Shown here in pieces: positions 13,659-22,677 of a stretch of 56,479 nucleotides of DNA. Origin of the DNA: a virus; IMG/VR virus record IMGVR_UViG_3300031688_001404, positions 1-56,479 of that record. One strand, 5' to 3'. The stretch's first letter is position 1; each line of letters begins with the position of its first letter. The translations under genes were made by a program, and so were the position numbers. Below the pieces are notes generated by a model. That model did not search any database, was not told the DNA's origin, and was given only the letters and a program-made list of their open reading frames with translations.

Positions 13659-14255
13659 TTACGCAGTTGCTGTCTTTTTAGCAGCCGGTCGACCACGTTT
13701 TGGTTTCAGTTCAGGAGACAATGCATATGCATTTTCACGCAATGTTGCTGCTTCCTCTTCAAATTGCTTTGCTTGTGCAATCATGTTAGATGCAATCGCA
13801 ATATCATCGATAACTTCATTGCCAGTCGACTCGGTTGACGGAGTTGACAGTGACTCAGGAGTTTCAACAGGTTGCTTATGAATGGTGTCCTGTCCAGACT
13901 GCTCGCGAATGATTTTATTCAATTCGTCTAAACGGATCTGAGTTTCACGATTTGGTGTCATCATCACATTTGACGCTTTTTGCTTTTGCAAAAAACCTTT
14001 TGCGTGCAATGATTGCAGCATGTTAGTGCCATCTGTCATTACTCTACGCTGTGCAAATTCAGAGAAATCCACTGATGCTTGAGCGCCAGGAGATTCTACT
14101 GCATTAATAACATCATCGTGCATCCAATCTACCAATGCATCGGTGTCCACTACTAGACAATTACTTTCATCATCTGGAATTTCACGAAACATGATAACAC
14201 ATCTACGTTGTGTGTTGATCAATTGACCTACATGTTTTAGATTATTTGTAGACAT
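13659..14255 (-). CDS. Hypothetical phage protein with basic C-terminus
   Basis: About 198 residues from the preferred start MSTNNLKHVG (14255, preceded by GGCGAGG and directly after the upstream stop). An N-terminal globular region (QRRCVIMFREIPDD, VVDTDALVDWMHD) is followed by a Ser/Thr/Glu-rich linker and an AT-hook-like end KPKRGRPAAKK. The tail suggests DNA or RNA contact. Function unknown. Confidence 0.65.
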   Translation of the reverse strand: MSTNNLKHVGQLINTQRRCVIMFREIPDDESNCLVVDTDALVDWMHDDVINAVESPGAQASVDFSEFAQRRVMTDGTNMLQSLHAKGFLQKQKASNVMMTPNRETQIRLDELNKIIREQSGQDTIHKQPVETPESLSTPSTESTGNEVIDDIAIASNMIAQAKQFEEEAATLRENAYALSPELKPKRGRPAAKKTATA

Positions 14256-14259
14256 GAGA

Positions 14260-14469
14260 TTAAACCTCGCCTTCTGTTTCCGTAGCAGATTCGTCAGTTG
14301 GTGGTGCAATTGATTTGATAATCGCAACTAAACGATTGAACATTTGTCCAACTTGTTCTGCTTCTGCGCCTTTAAATGCGCCACGTTGTACTGACAAATC
14401 GATAATATTCGCTGTCAATGTTAAGTCCTGCAATGTTAGTGTTGGTACTTCTTGTGTTGCTTCAGTCAT
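14260..14469 (-). CDS. Small hypothetical protein (69 aa)
   Basis: Acidic helical protein, no domain recognised. Four nt separate its stop from the next gene. A GATAAATA late-promoter-like octamer (14502-14509) lies 33 nt upstream. Confidence 0.6.
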   Translation of the reverse strand: MTEATQEVPTLTLQDLTLTANIIDLSVQRGAFKGAEAEQVGQMFNRLVAIIKSIAPPTDESATETEGEV

Positions 14470-14501
14470 TTTACTTCCTTTATTTAATTAACTACTATGT
14501 T

Positions 14502-14509
14502 TATTTATC
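14502..14509 (-). promoter_or_regulatory. T4-type late promoter-like site (GATAAATA)
   Basis: 33 nt upstream of the start at 14469, with the spacing seen at the other late-type sites. Confidence 0.4.
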
Positions 14510-14536
14510 TATATTATTACAGATAAATGATGATTA

Positions 14537-14836
14537 CTATTCGTAAACATTTCCGGCGATCTTCGCCATTGCTAAATTCTTTTCAAACTGGGTCAAGTCT
14601 ACTGGAGTCTCAAACCATAATTGAAATAAATTACTATTGTGATCGATTGTTCTAATATAGTACAATCCCGTCATATCTTCTGTTAATCTGCTCCAATCAC
14701 ATACTTGTTTCTTTTCAACTAGAATAAGTATACGATTTCGCAACATCGACAGAATAATATCTGTTCCTGCAAGCAGTACTAAGTCACTTTCACTTAGACT
14801 GCCTGCATTATTTATAATCTTTACATTATGCATCAT
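14537..14836 (-). CDS. Hypothetical protein (~99 aa)
   Basis: Start placed at MMHNVKII (14836), overlapping the end of the VWA gene (ATGATGCATAA). No known domain; mixed alpha/beta composition. Probably translated by coupling to the VWA gene. Confidence 0.5.
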   Translation of the reverse strand: MMHNVKIINNAGSLSESDLVLLAGTDIILSMLRNRILILVEKKQVCDWSRLTEDMTGLYYIRTIDHNSNLFQLWFETPVDLTQFEKNLAMAKIAGNVYE

Positions 14837-16103
14837 AATGAATTGTAACTCCAAATGGTGATTCAATGCGATGCTCAGTATCACCGTGAATTACAAACAA
14901 TGTATCACAATAATCTTCATCACCCCATGAACCAAATGGATAACCATCAGTGAACATAATTAACTGATCAGGCTCCATGTCGTTTTCTTTCATGTAATTC
15001 CATACTGCATCGAATTCTGTACCACCACCACCGCGAATATCATACTCAGAGATATCCTCGCCGCCGTCTGCGGTAAATACTTCAACACCATATACACCAG
15101 TGTCAAACTGCATCATAGTCACCTCGTAATCTTGATACTGATCCATGATACCTTGCACTTCACTTACGAAGTCACGCAACATCTCTGTACTAATACTACC
15201 AGATGTATCGATAGCAACTGTCACTTTCAATTCTTCATCTCGTGACATGCCTGGGAAGATAACCTCACCAGAACGCTTACTAGGACGCATGAATGTGAAA
15301 TCACGCTTCAATGAACTTTCCAATTGAGTGCGCAACACATCACGCCAATCCATCTTAGGCGATGTCAATTCACCAATCATTCGCTTGATATCATCAGGTA
15401 CTTCGTCGCCCGCTGATTGTGCTGCATTGATCACTGCTTGCTTGATTTCATCTTGTAATGCCTTACGTTCATCTGCTGACATACCATCAACTGGGTTCCC
15501 GTTAGCATCATTGCCATTTTCATCACCTTGTGAAGGCTCTAAATGAACGTCCATGCCACTAATATTGCCAACTACATTGCCATCTTCATCAGTGATAGTA
15601 CCGTCTGCATTAACAGTGTAACTCTTTCCATCGTAATCTTCCATCAACTTTTCATAAATCTCATAACTACCCATATCACGATACTTAGTATCATAACAAG
15701 GTTCACCACCATCTAATTTATCAGAACCAATAATAGTACCAATCTTGTTATCAACTAGTGTGAGGTTTATATTGTAATCACATGCAGCATTATATACTTG
15801 AGGATTACGATCACCACGTGCCGCCATATGATCGTACACACAATGTAATACTTCGTGAGCAACCAAAAAGTCAAGTTCTGAATCTGACAATTTATTTACA
15901 AACTCAACATTGTACAACAAACGACGCCCGTCGGTTGCAGCCGTAGGCATATAATTAGCCTCAGTAAGAACTAATCGTGATGCAAGTGTTCCATAGAACG
16001 GTTTAGTTAATAGAAATCGAACACGTGATTTAGTCATGCGCTCACGTACAGTCGCTGACATCTTAGGACATACTTCTAACTTCTCTGCTACTGCTGTAGA
16101 CAT
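14826..16103 (-). CDS. VWA-like metallopeptidase-domain protein (DUF2201 type)
   Basis: 425 residues. The zinc-peptidase-like helix HEVLH is near residue 84. A linker rich in Asp and Gly follows, then a VWA domain with MIDAS motif DTSGS near residue 300 plus GGGGT and FTDG. The arrangement matches the putative metallopeptidase/VWA proteins found beside MoxR ATPases and in marine myophages; no MoxR is seen here. Transcribed from the sigma70 promoter at 16136-16164, implying early expression. Whether it cleaves peptides is unknown. Confidence 0.8.
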   Translation of the reverse strand: MSTAVAEKLEVCPKMSATVRERMTKSRVRFLLTKPFYGTLASRLVLTEANYMPTAATDGRRLLYNVEFVNKLSDSELDFLVAHEVLHCVYDHMAARGDRNPQVYNAACDYNINLTLVDNKIGTIIGSDKLDGGEPCYDTKYRDMGSYEIYEKLMEDYDGKSYTVNADGTITDEDGNVVGNISGMDVHLEPSQGDENGNDANGNPVDGMSADERKALQDEIKQAVINAAQSAGDEVPDDIKRMIGELTSPKMDWRDVLRTQLESSLKRDFTFMRPSKRSGEVIFPGMSRDEELKVTVAIDTSGSISTEMLRDFVSEVQGIMDQYQDYEVTMMQFDTGVYGVEVFTADGGEDISEYDIRGGGGTEFDAVWNYMKENDMEPDQLIMFTDGYPFGSWGDEDYCDTLFVIHGDTEHRIESPFGVTIHYDA

Positions 16104-16135
16104 ATCATTTACCTATAAAATTAACTTATGTATTA

Positions 16136-16164
16136 ATTATACTATACATCTAATACGTTGTCAA
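16136..16164 (-). promoter_or_regulatory. sigma70-type promoter (TTGACA-N17-TATAAT)
   Basis: Perfect hexamers (-35 at 16159-16164, -10 at 16136-16141), spacer 17; drives the VWA gene. Confidence 0.8.
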
Positions 16165-16168
16165 CAGT

Positions 16169-16315
16169 TTATTTGATTTCTGATTCATTATTTTTTACTT
16201 GTAAATACATGTCCCAGTAATACTTAAATTTAATTGGCTCATGTGTATAACTTGGTAACTCATCGCCATACATCTCATCAAATTCTTCTATCTGCTCTAT
16301 TGTAATTTCATTCAT
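16169..16315 (-). CDS. Small hypothetical protein (48 aa)
   Basis: Begins MNEITIEQIEEF; acidic with aromatic residues (YYWDMY). No recognised domain. It fills the gap between dCMP deaminase and the VWA promoter. Confidence 0.45.
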   Translation of the reverse strand: MNEITIEQIEEFDEMYGDELPSYTHEPIKFKYYWDMYLQVKNNESEIK

Positions 16316-16386
16316 CAATGTATATTGTTTCCTATTTGTTTAATTTCATCCCAATCCATGACCATGACCTACGACAATTATTGTCT

Positions 16387-16893
16387 TCATAAAGAACTAT
16401 CCTCAATTTTCTCGACTAATACACCACATTCTTCTAGAAAGCGTACACCTGCTGGATCACGATATTCAGCACCATAATATACTGCGGTAATACCAGATTG
16501 ATATATGATCTTAGCACAATGAATACATGGTTGATGCGTTACAAACATTGTTGCACCGTCTGCTGATTCAGTAGTTTTTGCAATCTTTGAAATCGCATTC
16601 ATCTCTGCGTGCAATACCTCTTGCTTAGTAGTCAAACGATAACGACCCTTATCATCTTCGTATGGCCACTGATCTATATTATCTTCTGCATCTAACCAAT
16701 TACGCGAGGATGCACTCTGATATTCTCGGTGTTCACAATTATTATCCCAGTTCTTGGGAGTTCCATTGAATCCGATTGATATGATTCTATCATCTTTAAC
16801 AATGATTGATCCTACTTTCAATCTTATCGCATGACTCAATTCAGCGAATCGCTTCGCTGTATCCATGTATGCTTCTTTAAACTTTTGCTTCAT
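16387..16893 (-). CDS. Deoxycytidylate (dCMP) deaminase
   Basis: 168 residues. Zinc/catalytic motifs HAEMNAI (His and Glu) and PCIHC (two Cys) are present in the right order, with the N-terminal GFNGTPK seen in dCMP deaminases. It converts dCMP to dUMP to supply dTTP synthesis during phage replication. A consensus early promoter (16923-16951) is directly upstream. Confidence 0.92.
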   Translation of the reverse strand: MKQKFKEAYMDTAKRFAELSHAIRLKVGSIIVKDDRIISIGFNGTPKNWDNNCEHREYQSASSRNWLDAEDNIDQWPYEDDKGRYRLTTKQEVLHAEMNAISKIAKTTESADGATMFVTHQPCIHCAKIIYQSGITAVYYGAEYRDPAGVRFLEECGVLVEKIEDSSL

Positions 16894-16922
16894 TGCGTAT
16901 CACTCTCTATCGTCATCTATCT

Positions 16923-16951
16923 AGTATACATTAAATATCTATACATGTCAA
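16923..16951 (-). promoter_or_regulatory. sigma70-type promoter (TTGACA-N17-TATACT)
   Basis: -35 at 16946-16951, -10 at 16923-16928, spacer 17; drives dCMP deaminase. Confidence 0.75.
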
Positions 16952-16955
16952 GCAC

Positions 16956-17549
16956 TTACTGTGCTAACGGATTATCTAATGCGCGTTGTAACCGCTTGTT
17001 TAGCCTAGCCTCAAGTTCTTTTAACTTTCGCTCAGTATCTTTACGAATGCTATCTGCTTTCTGTTCATAGTCTGACTGTAGTTGACTTCGTTTATTTTCA
17101 AATCTACCATCTGCAATGCTGATTAACTTACGAACATCTTCTTCGGTTTTTTGCACTTCATCTTCTACTTTATCAATAATCTTTTCTTGACGATTTATAT
17201 CATCGCGCATAGTTTGTTTTAGATCCTTCAGTGATTGATAATGTTCATCATTAATTTCTTTGATCATGCCTATTTCTTCTTTAAATAATGCAATCTCTTT
17301 ACTGACGAATTCCATGTGTGCATCAACAATAGCGAACCTTTCACGCTGTACTGCTAAATCCTTGTCAAACCCACTTAGATCGGGTGCTTTATAACTTTCA
17401 ATCTTAGCCTTCATATTTCTATAGTCGTTGTAGAATTCAAATCCACCCCACGCTGCACCACCCATTGTGCTTAATACTGTTAGTAACAGGAATATCTTTC
17501 CACCTGTAAACTTAACTCCACCTACTTCTACTGTTGTTTTCTCACTCAT
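16956..17549 (-). CDS. Membrane-anchored coiled-coil protein
   Basis: 197 residues. A short polar start is followed by one transmembrane segment (about 18-40, KIFLLLTVLSTMGGAAWGG). The long charged, heptad-like region from about 45 to 190 predicts a coiled coil. Likely anchored in the inner membrane. No family function is known to me. It forms a close cluster with the three exported proteins upstream. Confidence 0.65.
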   Translation of the reverse strand: MSEKTTVEVGGVKFTGGKIFLLLTVLSTMGGAAWGGFEFYNDYRNMKAKIESYKAPDLSGFDKDLAVQRERFAIVDAHMEFVSKEIALFKEEIGMIKEINDEHYQSLKDLKQTMRDDINRQEKIIDKVEDEVQKTEEDVRKLISIADGRFENKRSQLQSDYEQKADSIRKDTERKLKELEARLNKRLQRALDNPLAQ

Positions 17550-17560
17550 TGTTACTCTCC

Positions 17561-17890
17561 TTAAAAATTATATTGTAGGCCAATCGCCAAGCCTGTTTTA
17601 CCGTTGTCCAGTGCTGGCATTAAAAATAGGTTTTTATAATTAACCCTAACTGTTGGTGTAACATCATATTCGTATCCTGATGCTACTCCTAGTTCTATTG
17701 ATGTGTGATAGTTAATATCATATTCATATCCTACAAATAAACTTACCCTATCAACACTGTTGTAATATGCTCCTGCTATTACATTACTTTCTGTTTTTGC
17801 TTTACAATATGGATGAAAAGAATTATATTGATATTCTTCATTAAGTCCCATATGCAATGTTAAGACTATGCCACATATTGTACTAAACAT
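17561..17890 (-). CDS. Small exported beta-barrel-like protein
   Basis: 109 residues. A hydrophobic start is followed by alternating-hydrophobicity strands rich in Tyr and Gly (GAYYNSVDRVSLFVGYEYD), and the protein ends in Phe (GLQYNF), like outer-membrane barrels. Small proteins of this style recur in T4-like phages. Start overlaps the upstream stop by 1 nt. Confidence 0.5.
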   Translation of the reverse strand: MFSTICGIVLTLHMGLNEEYQYNSFHPYCKAKTESNVIAGAYYNSVDRVSLFVGYEYDINYHTSIELGVASGYEYDVTPTVRVNYKNLFLMPALDNGKTGLAIGLQYNF

Positions 17891-20304
17891 TAATTCATAT
17901 CCTTATATTGTTCATCTACCATCTTCTCATGAAGTATTTGACTTGCAAGACCATTTAATAATCCTCTTTGGTTCTCAGGGACTTTTTTATCTTTGTAAAT
18001 ACCACCCGATGTGTAAAAATCAGTGCCGGGTATTACTCGTTGTCCGTACGCACTAAAGCCTGGGACAAAGTTAATCAATGCACTTATTTGTGCTTGTAAT
18101 GCTTTCTGATCGGACAATGATTGGGCTTGGCCCATTACAATTGCTAGTTTTGCTAACTTGTTTTTAATAATCTCTTTCATCTTCTTCACTTTGGCTTTTT
18201 GCTTTTCTTCCTTGGTGATCTCCTTAACTATCGGCTTGATTTCTTCAACTACCTCTTCTGTAACCTCTTCTGTAACCTCTTCTGTAACCTCTTCTGTAAC
18301 CTCTTCTGTAACCTCTTCTGTAACCTCTTCTGTAACCTCTTCTGTAACCTCTTCTGTTGTTTCATCAGTTACTTCTTCTGTTACTTCTTCTGTTGTTTCT
18401 TCCACTGGTTCTAATTCTGCTTCAATCTCAGTCGCAATCTCTGCTTCAACTTGCGCTTCTATTACTTCAACAAGTTCAGGAATTATTTCTATTTCAACTT
18501 CCACCACTGATATAATTTCAACTGGTGCGGGTTCTGGTGCCGACGGTTGTGGTAATATGATAAATGCCTGTGGCAACGGTGCCGCAATAATTTCTTCTAT
18601 TGTGATAACATCTGCTACAACAGGCGCTATATAACCAGAGCATTGATTATCGTATTGAGGATTATATGAGCATTGTTGATTAAAGTATGCTGTTTCATAT
18701 CCTACACATTGTGCATTATATAACGTATTAGCATCACATTGTGCATCAAAATGTCCATCACATGCGCTATCATATAGCGGATCAGCACTACATTGATAAC
18801 TGTAATATGCAGCATTGTAACCAGGACATGTGCTATCATAAAGTGCATTAGCACTACACTGCTGACTCATATAAGCCGCATCATATCCTGTACATCCACT
18901 GTCATATAAAGGATCAGCATTGCATTGATAGTTGTAATATGCAGCATCATATCCTGTACATCCACTGTCATATAAAGGATCAGCATTGCATTGATAGTTG
19001 TAATATGCAGCATCATATCCCGTACATCCACTGTCATATAAAGGATCAGCATTACATTGATAGTTATAGTATGCAGTATCATACCCAGCACAGCCGCTAT
19101 CATATAAAGGATCTGCGCTACATTGTTGATTGTAATATGCAGTATCATACCCAGCACAGCCGCTATCATATAAAGGATCTGCGCTACATTGTTGATTGTA
19201 ATATGCGTTTGCATATCCATCGCAACTACTATCGTATAATGGGTCTGCCTCACATTGTTGAGTAAAGTGTGCGTTATCATATCCAGGGCATCCACTATCG
19301 TACAACGGATCTGCTTCGCATTGCTGGTCATAATATGCTGTGGCATATCCTGGACAACCTGTATCGTATGTCGCATCTGCTGCACAAGCGTTGTCGTACT
19401 GTTGTTGATTGTACGCCGCTTGATATCCTGGACAACCAGGATCATATAATGCGTCTGCACTACAGTTATTATCATATTCTGCGGTTGCATATGCGTCAGC
19501 GTATCCATCACAACTTGGATCGTATAATGCTGTTTGCGCACATGGGTTAGCACGATATGTAAACCAGATTTGTCCGTCTTTGAACACCGGACCATAATGT
19601 CCTTCCCATGCAGCTCCGTCCTTGGTTGCTACTCTAAAATTAGCACTACCAAGACTGTCTGGTGTGTATATACTACCAACACCCGTAGTATGATCATATA
19701 ACTGAATGAAATCTTCTTCTACTTGAAAATATGCACCAGTTTCCGCATCAAACTCTTCATTCTCACTGTATGAGTTTGGCTTTTTCCAATCATACCAAGT
19801 ATCATAGTCGTATACCCGTGTTTCAATTACCTCACCTGCTGCATTTGTAATTTCAACGGTTACTGTTATATAATCAAATTGTTCTGCATATTCAGTATCA
19901 AGTATTTCACCAGTTTCTAGATCAACGCGGTTGCCAATATTGTCAGTACACCAATCCTTTGCGTGTCCAGTTTCAGGGTCAGTTGTATTGTAACAACCGT
20001 TTAGATATTTCCAACTATAGTGAACTTTGTCTACACTAATGCCTTCTTGTCGTAACATATCATTGATGGTATATGATAAAGCAAACGTATCGTAACACTG
20101 ACCAAACATTATTTCAGTGTTGTTTATTTGCATGGCACTGGTTTGTCCAGGCTGACATTGACTGGTAATAATTCCGTCTTCTGGTTTGGAGGTAATAGGA
20201 TCAGTAGTGTAACTACCGTCCCCATTGGTTGTATCGGCTAGTGCAAGACTAGAGAAGAATAAGCAGAAACAAAAGAAGGCCGCCAATTGTTTTAAATTTA
20301 TCAT
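17890..20304 (-). CDS. Large secreted cysteine-repeat protein
   Basis: 804 residues. Signal peptide (about 1-23, ending SLALA), an N-terminal domain of ~240 residues, then about 13 tandem 22-residue repeats of the form C-x-ADPLYDSGC-x-GY-x2-AYY. Next comes an acidic EVTEEVTEE tract encoded by eight perfect 12-bp repeats, then a C-terminal helical region. Each repeat has two cysteines, suggesting disulfide-stapled modules outside the cytoplasm. It could be an adhesin, fibre-associated or superinfection-exclusion protein; nothing decides between these. The start lies within the upstream gene. Confidence 0.7.
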   Translation of the reverse strand: MINLKQLAAFFCFCLFFSSLALADTTNGDGSYTTDPITSKPEDGIITSQCQPGQTSAMQINNTEIMFGQCYDTFALSYTINDMLRQEGISVDKVHYSWKYLNGCYNTTDPETGHAKDWCTDNIGNRVDLETGEILDTEYAEQFDYITVTVEITNAAGEVIETRVYDYDTWYDWKKPNSYSENEEFDAETGAYFQVEEDFIQLYDHTTGVGSIYTPDSLGSANFRVATKDGAAWEGHYGPVFKDGQIWFTYRANPCAQTALYDPSCDGYADAYATAEYDNNCSADALYDPGCPGYQAAYNQQQYDNACAADATYDTGCPGYATAYYDQQCEADPLYDSGCPGYDNAHFTQQCEADPLYDSSCDGYANAYYNQQCSADPLYDSGCAGYDTAYYNQQCSADPLYDSGCAGYDTAYYNYQCNADPLYDSGCTGYDAAYYNYQCNADPLYDSGCTGYDAAYYNYQCNADPLYDSGCTGYDAAYMSQQCSANALYDSTCPGYNAAYYSYQCSADPLYDSACDGHFDAQCDANTLYNAQCVGYETAYFNQQCSYNPQYDNQCSGYIAPVVADVITIEEIIAAPLPQAFIILPQPSAPEPAPVEIISVVEVEIEIIPELVEVIEAQVEAEIATEIEAELEPVEETTEEVTEEVTDETTEEVTEEVTEEVTEEVTEEVTEEVTEEVTEEVTEEVVEEIKPIVKEITKEEKQKAKVKKMKEIIKNKLAKLAIVMGQAQSLSDQKALQAQISALINFVPGFSAYGQRVIPGTDFYTSGGIYKDKKVPENQRGLLNGLASQILHEKMVDEQYKDMN
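18260..18355 (-). repeat. 12-bp tandem repeat (8 perfect copies)
   Basis: Plus-strand unit GTAACCTCTTCT repeated eight times without change, encoding the EVTE tract of the 804-aa protein. Perfect identity implies recent expansion or slippage. Confidence 0.9.
18640..19545 (-). repeat. 66-bp tandem coding repeats
   Basis: Repeat units start every 66 bp (for example 18941, 19007, 19073, 19139, 19205), encoding the 22-residue cysteine modules. Central copies are nearly identical and outer copies diverge, the usual pattern of unequal-crossover growth. Confidence 0.85.
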
Positions 20305-20803
20305 CTTTTTCGGTTTCCTCTATTTGCGCTGGTTGCATTTCTGTATTATCATCCCACTGCGTCTGAGCCTCTGCGCCAATTGTACCCAAATATGGACAAG
20401 GTGTTCCTGCCATTTTCATAGCATTGAATATTCTGGTATCTTGACACATAACACTTACTGCGGCAACTTTCATGCCCATGTCATATATTGTTTTGGATAA
20501 TTTTAAACGTTCACAGTTCATATCTCGCACTGTGCTTCCACCACTAATACCTAGTATCTGCGTTTGCACTGCACCTGATATTCCCACTGTACATAAATCA
20601 CTGTTACTAGCGTTGATACTAGGACTGATTGCACTCGGAGGTGGACTTTTTACTGTTGTTGTATTTGTACCATTGGTTGTAACGGTACTGTTACTTGTTG
20701 ATTCTGTTTCAATTACTGATGCGTATGTAACCGAAGTAAATTGTGCTAATCCTAATAATACTACTAAAGTAATTTTAAATACGATTTTATATAATAAGTT
20801 CAT
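20249..20803 (-). CDS. Exported protein with C-terminal membrane anchor
   Basis: 184 residues. Signal peptide (about 1-28, ending VTYAS), a Ser/Thr/Asn-rich stretch with VKSPPPSAISPS, a cysteine-containing middle and a C-terminal hydrophobic helix (GGLLLFLLILL). It overlaps the start of the repeat protein by 56 nt. A CATAAATA late promoter is 28 nt upstream. Probably displayed in the periplasm or on the virion; no function known. Confidence 0.65.
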   Translation of the reverse strand: MNLLYKIVFKITLVVLLGLAQFTSVTYASVIETESTSNSTVTTNGTNTTTVKSPPPSAISPSINASNSDLCTVGISGAVQTQILGISGGSTVRDMNCERLKLSKTIYDMGMKVAAVSVMCQDTRIFNAMKMAGTPCPYLGTIGAEAQTQWDDNTEMQPAQIEETEKDDKFKTIGGLLLFLLILL

Positions 20804-20830
20804 AATAAATATCTTCTCCTTAACTACTTC

Positions 20831-20838
20831 TATTTATG
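20831..20838 (-). promoter_or_regulatory. T4-type late promoter (CATAAATA)
   Basis: 28 nt upstream of the exported-protein gene (start 20803), just after the terminator at 20878-20901. Confidence 0.5.
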
Positions 20839-20877
20839 AATTAACCACCAATATTACTAATAATATATTTAGCCCAC

Positions 20878-20901
20878 AAAAAAGCCCGTACATATCGGGC
20901 T
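20878..20901 (-). terminator. Rho-independent terminator
   Basis: Stem AGCCCG/CGGGCT (20883-20888 with 20896-20901) followed on the minus strand by six T. It ends the transcript of 21237-20905. Confidence 0.85.
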
Positions 20902-20904
20902 GTG

Positions 20905-21237
20905 TTAAGTTGATTTTCCTTCTAACCATCCATCTATGCCTGCTAACTTTACCATGAATGCATCTTCTTCTGAAAACAGGATTAATTTAGTAGTGCTTAG
21001 ATAATATGGATAACTCATCTTTCTGAATAGATCAATGAGTTGTCCAGATTTGATTTTTGATTCTAATTGAAATTCCCAGTTGTCATATAGTTTTATGAAT
21101 CTAGTTTTCCCATTAGTGGTTAAACGAATTGTAAATTTATTATAGAAGATGTCTTCAGTGGTTATTTCAACCGAAGACATATTATTTAGTGTAGTAACTA
21201 TTTGAGTTTGAATTGACTCAACTCTTGTCATTTCCAC
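20905..21237 (-). CDS. Hypothetical protein (110 aa)
   Basis: No domain recognised. It overlaps the preceding gene by 20 nt and is followed directly by a terminator. Confidence 0.6.
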   Translation of the reverse strand: MEMTRVESIQTQIVTTLNNMSSVEITTEDIFYNKFTIRLTTNGKTRFIKLYDNWEFQLESKIKSGQLIDLFRKMSYPYYLSTTKLILFSEEDAFMVKLAGIDGWLEGKST

Positions 21238-21517
21238 GAGTAATAACTTCTCCTTCTATTAATTTAACAACTGTAAATAAGTCTGTTTTAAATAATTTAT
21301 TCATACGATCAGATAGATTGAATGCATGACCACTATTTTGGAAACTCGACTTCTTATATTTCGGACCTGGATAATCAATCAATGTATTCAATGATCTTAG
21401 ATTGATAGGTGATCCGTCATAGTATACTGCATACACCGCTTCTGCTCTCAATATCTGTTCTGCGTTGTAATTTCTATCTACGTATTCTATTATTATTGTA
21501 GGTTTAGGTCTTGCCAT
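21218..21517 (-). CDS. Hypothetical protein (99 aa)
   Basis: Begins MARPKPTIIIEYVDR; basic, mixed alpha/beta. No recognised domain. Pairs with the overlapping 110-aa gene in a two-gene unit ended by the terminator at 20878. Confidence 0.6.
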   Translation of the reverse strand: MARPKPTIIIEYVDRNYNAEQILRAEAVYAVYYDGSPINLRSLNTLIDYPGPKYKKSSFQNSGHAFNLSDRMNKLFKTDLFTVVKLIEGEVITRGNDKS

Positions 21518-21609
21518 TTCTGTTAAGTGTCTCCATATATATACATTATTCTGTATTATATACTTATTTAGCGTAAACTATAAAAATGAAACACCTAACA
21601 GAATGGATT

Positions 21610-22599
21610 CTACTTATATGCTGCTGTCAAATAGATAGCATGAGTCGTTGCATCTTGTCCAATACGTTCAAGATCCCATTGACCACAGAATCTCATAAAA
21701 TGTAATCCCACTTGACCAATAGCGGGCTTCTGCACTTGTTCTACAATAGAAGTATCTAATGCTTCTTTAATATTATCAGGTTGTGCAGTCAGATCAATTA
21801 ATGCCAGATTGCGCGTATAATCATCAAGTACACGATGTTCATCGCCATTATGATCTGTCCAACGCTGCAACATAAAGTTATTCCAATTGAAACCTTGGGT
21901 TTCTTTATCAGCAAATGCTTCTTCTAGACCAATCTTATTCTTACTACCTTTCTTACGTACACCAGGATATGCACTAAAGATGTTGTCTGCGGTATCACCA
22001 CGTACACATTTTTCAAACAACAACCATTTAGGATCACCCGGCATCTTCTGTTCATTAGTCTTCTTGTCTTTAACAGGACGACCATTGCCATCCACGATGC
22101 CATCTAACTTGATTAAGTTATCAGTGATACCATTATATTGAGTAACATTAGGTGCGAGTAATTGATAGAAATCTGAGTCTCCACTTACAATTACATGCTT
22201 ATCATCGGGATGATTCTGAATAAAACGAGCGACAAAATCATCAGCCTCACATTCTTCATGACGAAGACAAGTCATATTTGTTTTGTTAGTTACGAAATCT
22301 TGAAAATGTTCATATGCTTCAAAGAACTCACTATCGTCACGTTGTTCTTGTACCGACTTCTTTGCACGTAGTTCAGCACGATTGCGCTTGTACGGCTCAT
22401 AGAAGTCTTTACGCCAACTGCGACCCTCTAAGCACATTACCACGTGTGTACCGTTCTGCTCACGCCACACTTTGTTGATACTATTGAACATGATATGGAA
22501 TGCCATGCCAATTTTCATGCTCATGTCATCACCACGTACTACGTGCTTTGCGCGGTGAAACATATGCATCGCGTCTACTAACAGATATGTATTACTCAT
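21610..22599 (-). CDS. 5'-3' exonuclease / T4-type RNase H (FEN family)
   Basis: 329 residues. Flap-nuclease metal ligands are visible: LLVDAMHM at the N-terminus, EECEADDFVA, GDSDFYQL and CVRGDTADNIF. T4 RNase H removes lagging-strand RNA primers and flaps. Driven by a consensus early promoter at 22637-22665, as expected for a replication gene. Confidence 0.85.
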   Translation of the reverse strand: MSNTYLLVDAMHMFHRAKHVVRGDDMSMKIGMAFHIMFNSINKVWREQNGTHVVMCLEGRSWRKDFYEPYKRNRAELRAKKSVQEQRDDSEFFEAYEHFQDFVTNKTNMTCLRHEECEADDFVARFIQNHPDDKHVIVSGDSDFYQLLAPNVTQYNGITDNLIKLDGIVDGNGRPVKDKKTNEQKMPGDPKWLLFEKCVRGDTADNIFSAYPGVRKKGSKNKIGLEEAFADKETQGFNWNNFMLQRWTDHNGDEHRVLDDYTRNLALIDLTAQPDNIKEALDTSIVEQVQKPAIGQVGLHFMRFCGQWDLERIGQDATTHAIYLTAAYK

Positions 22600-22636
22600 T
22601 TCTTGTCTTCTCTTTATGATTAAATTGTATGTAATG

Positions 22637-22665
22637 ATTATACATTATTATCATGGGGTTGTCAA
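22637..22665 (-). promoter_or_regulatory. sigma70-type promoter (TTGACA-N17-TATAAT)
   Basis: Perfect hexamers (-35 at 22660-22665, -10 at 22637-22642), spacer 17; drives the exonuclease gene. Confidence 0.8.
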
Positions 22666-22677
22666 GCGATTTTGATA

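Noticed and set aside
16346-16390. 14-codon ORF (MKTIIVVGHGHGLG) overlapping the dCMP deaminase stop
   Set aside because: Could be the beginning of a lost gene, but it is too short and ends at once; not supportable as a gene or clear pseudogene.
18158-18634. Plus-strand ORF rich in Ser/Val repeats
   Set aside because: It is the antisense shadow of the EVTEE repeat tract of the minus-strand 804-aa gene; the 12-bp repeat keeps all frames open.
18640-19545. Possible CRISPR-like array because of regular 66-bp repeats
   Set aside because: Repeats are contiguous, in frame and coding, with no spacers or palindromic repeat structure.
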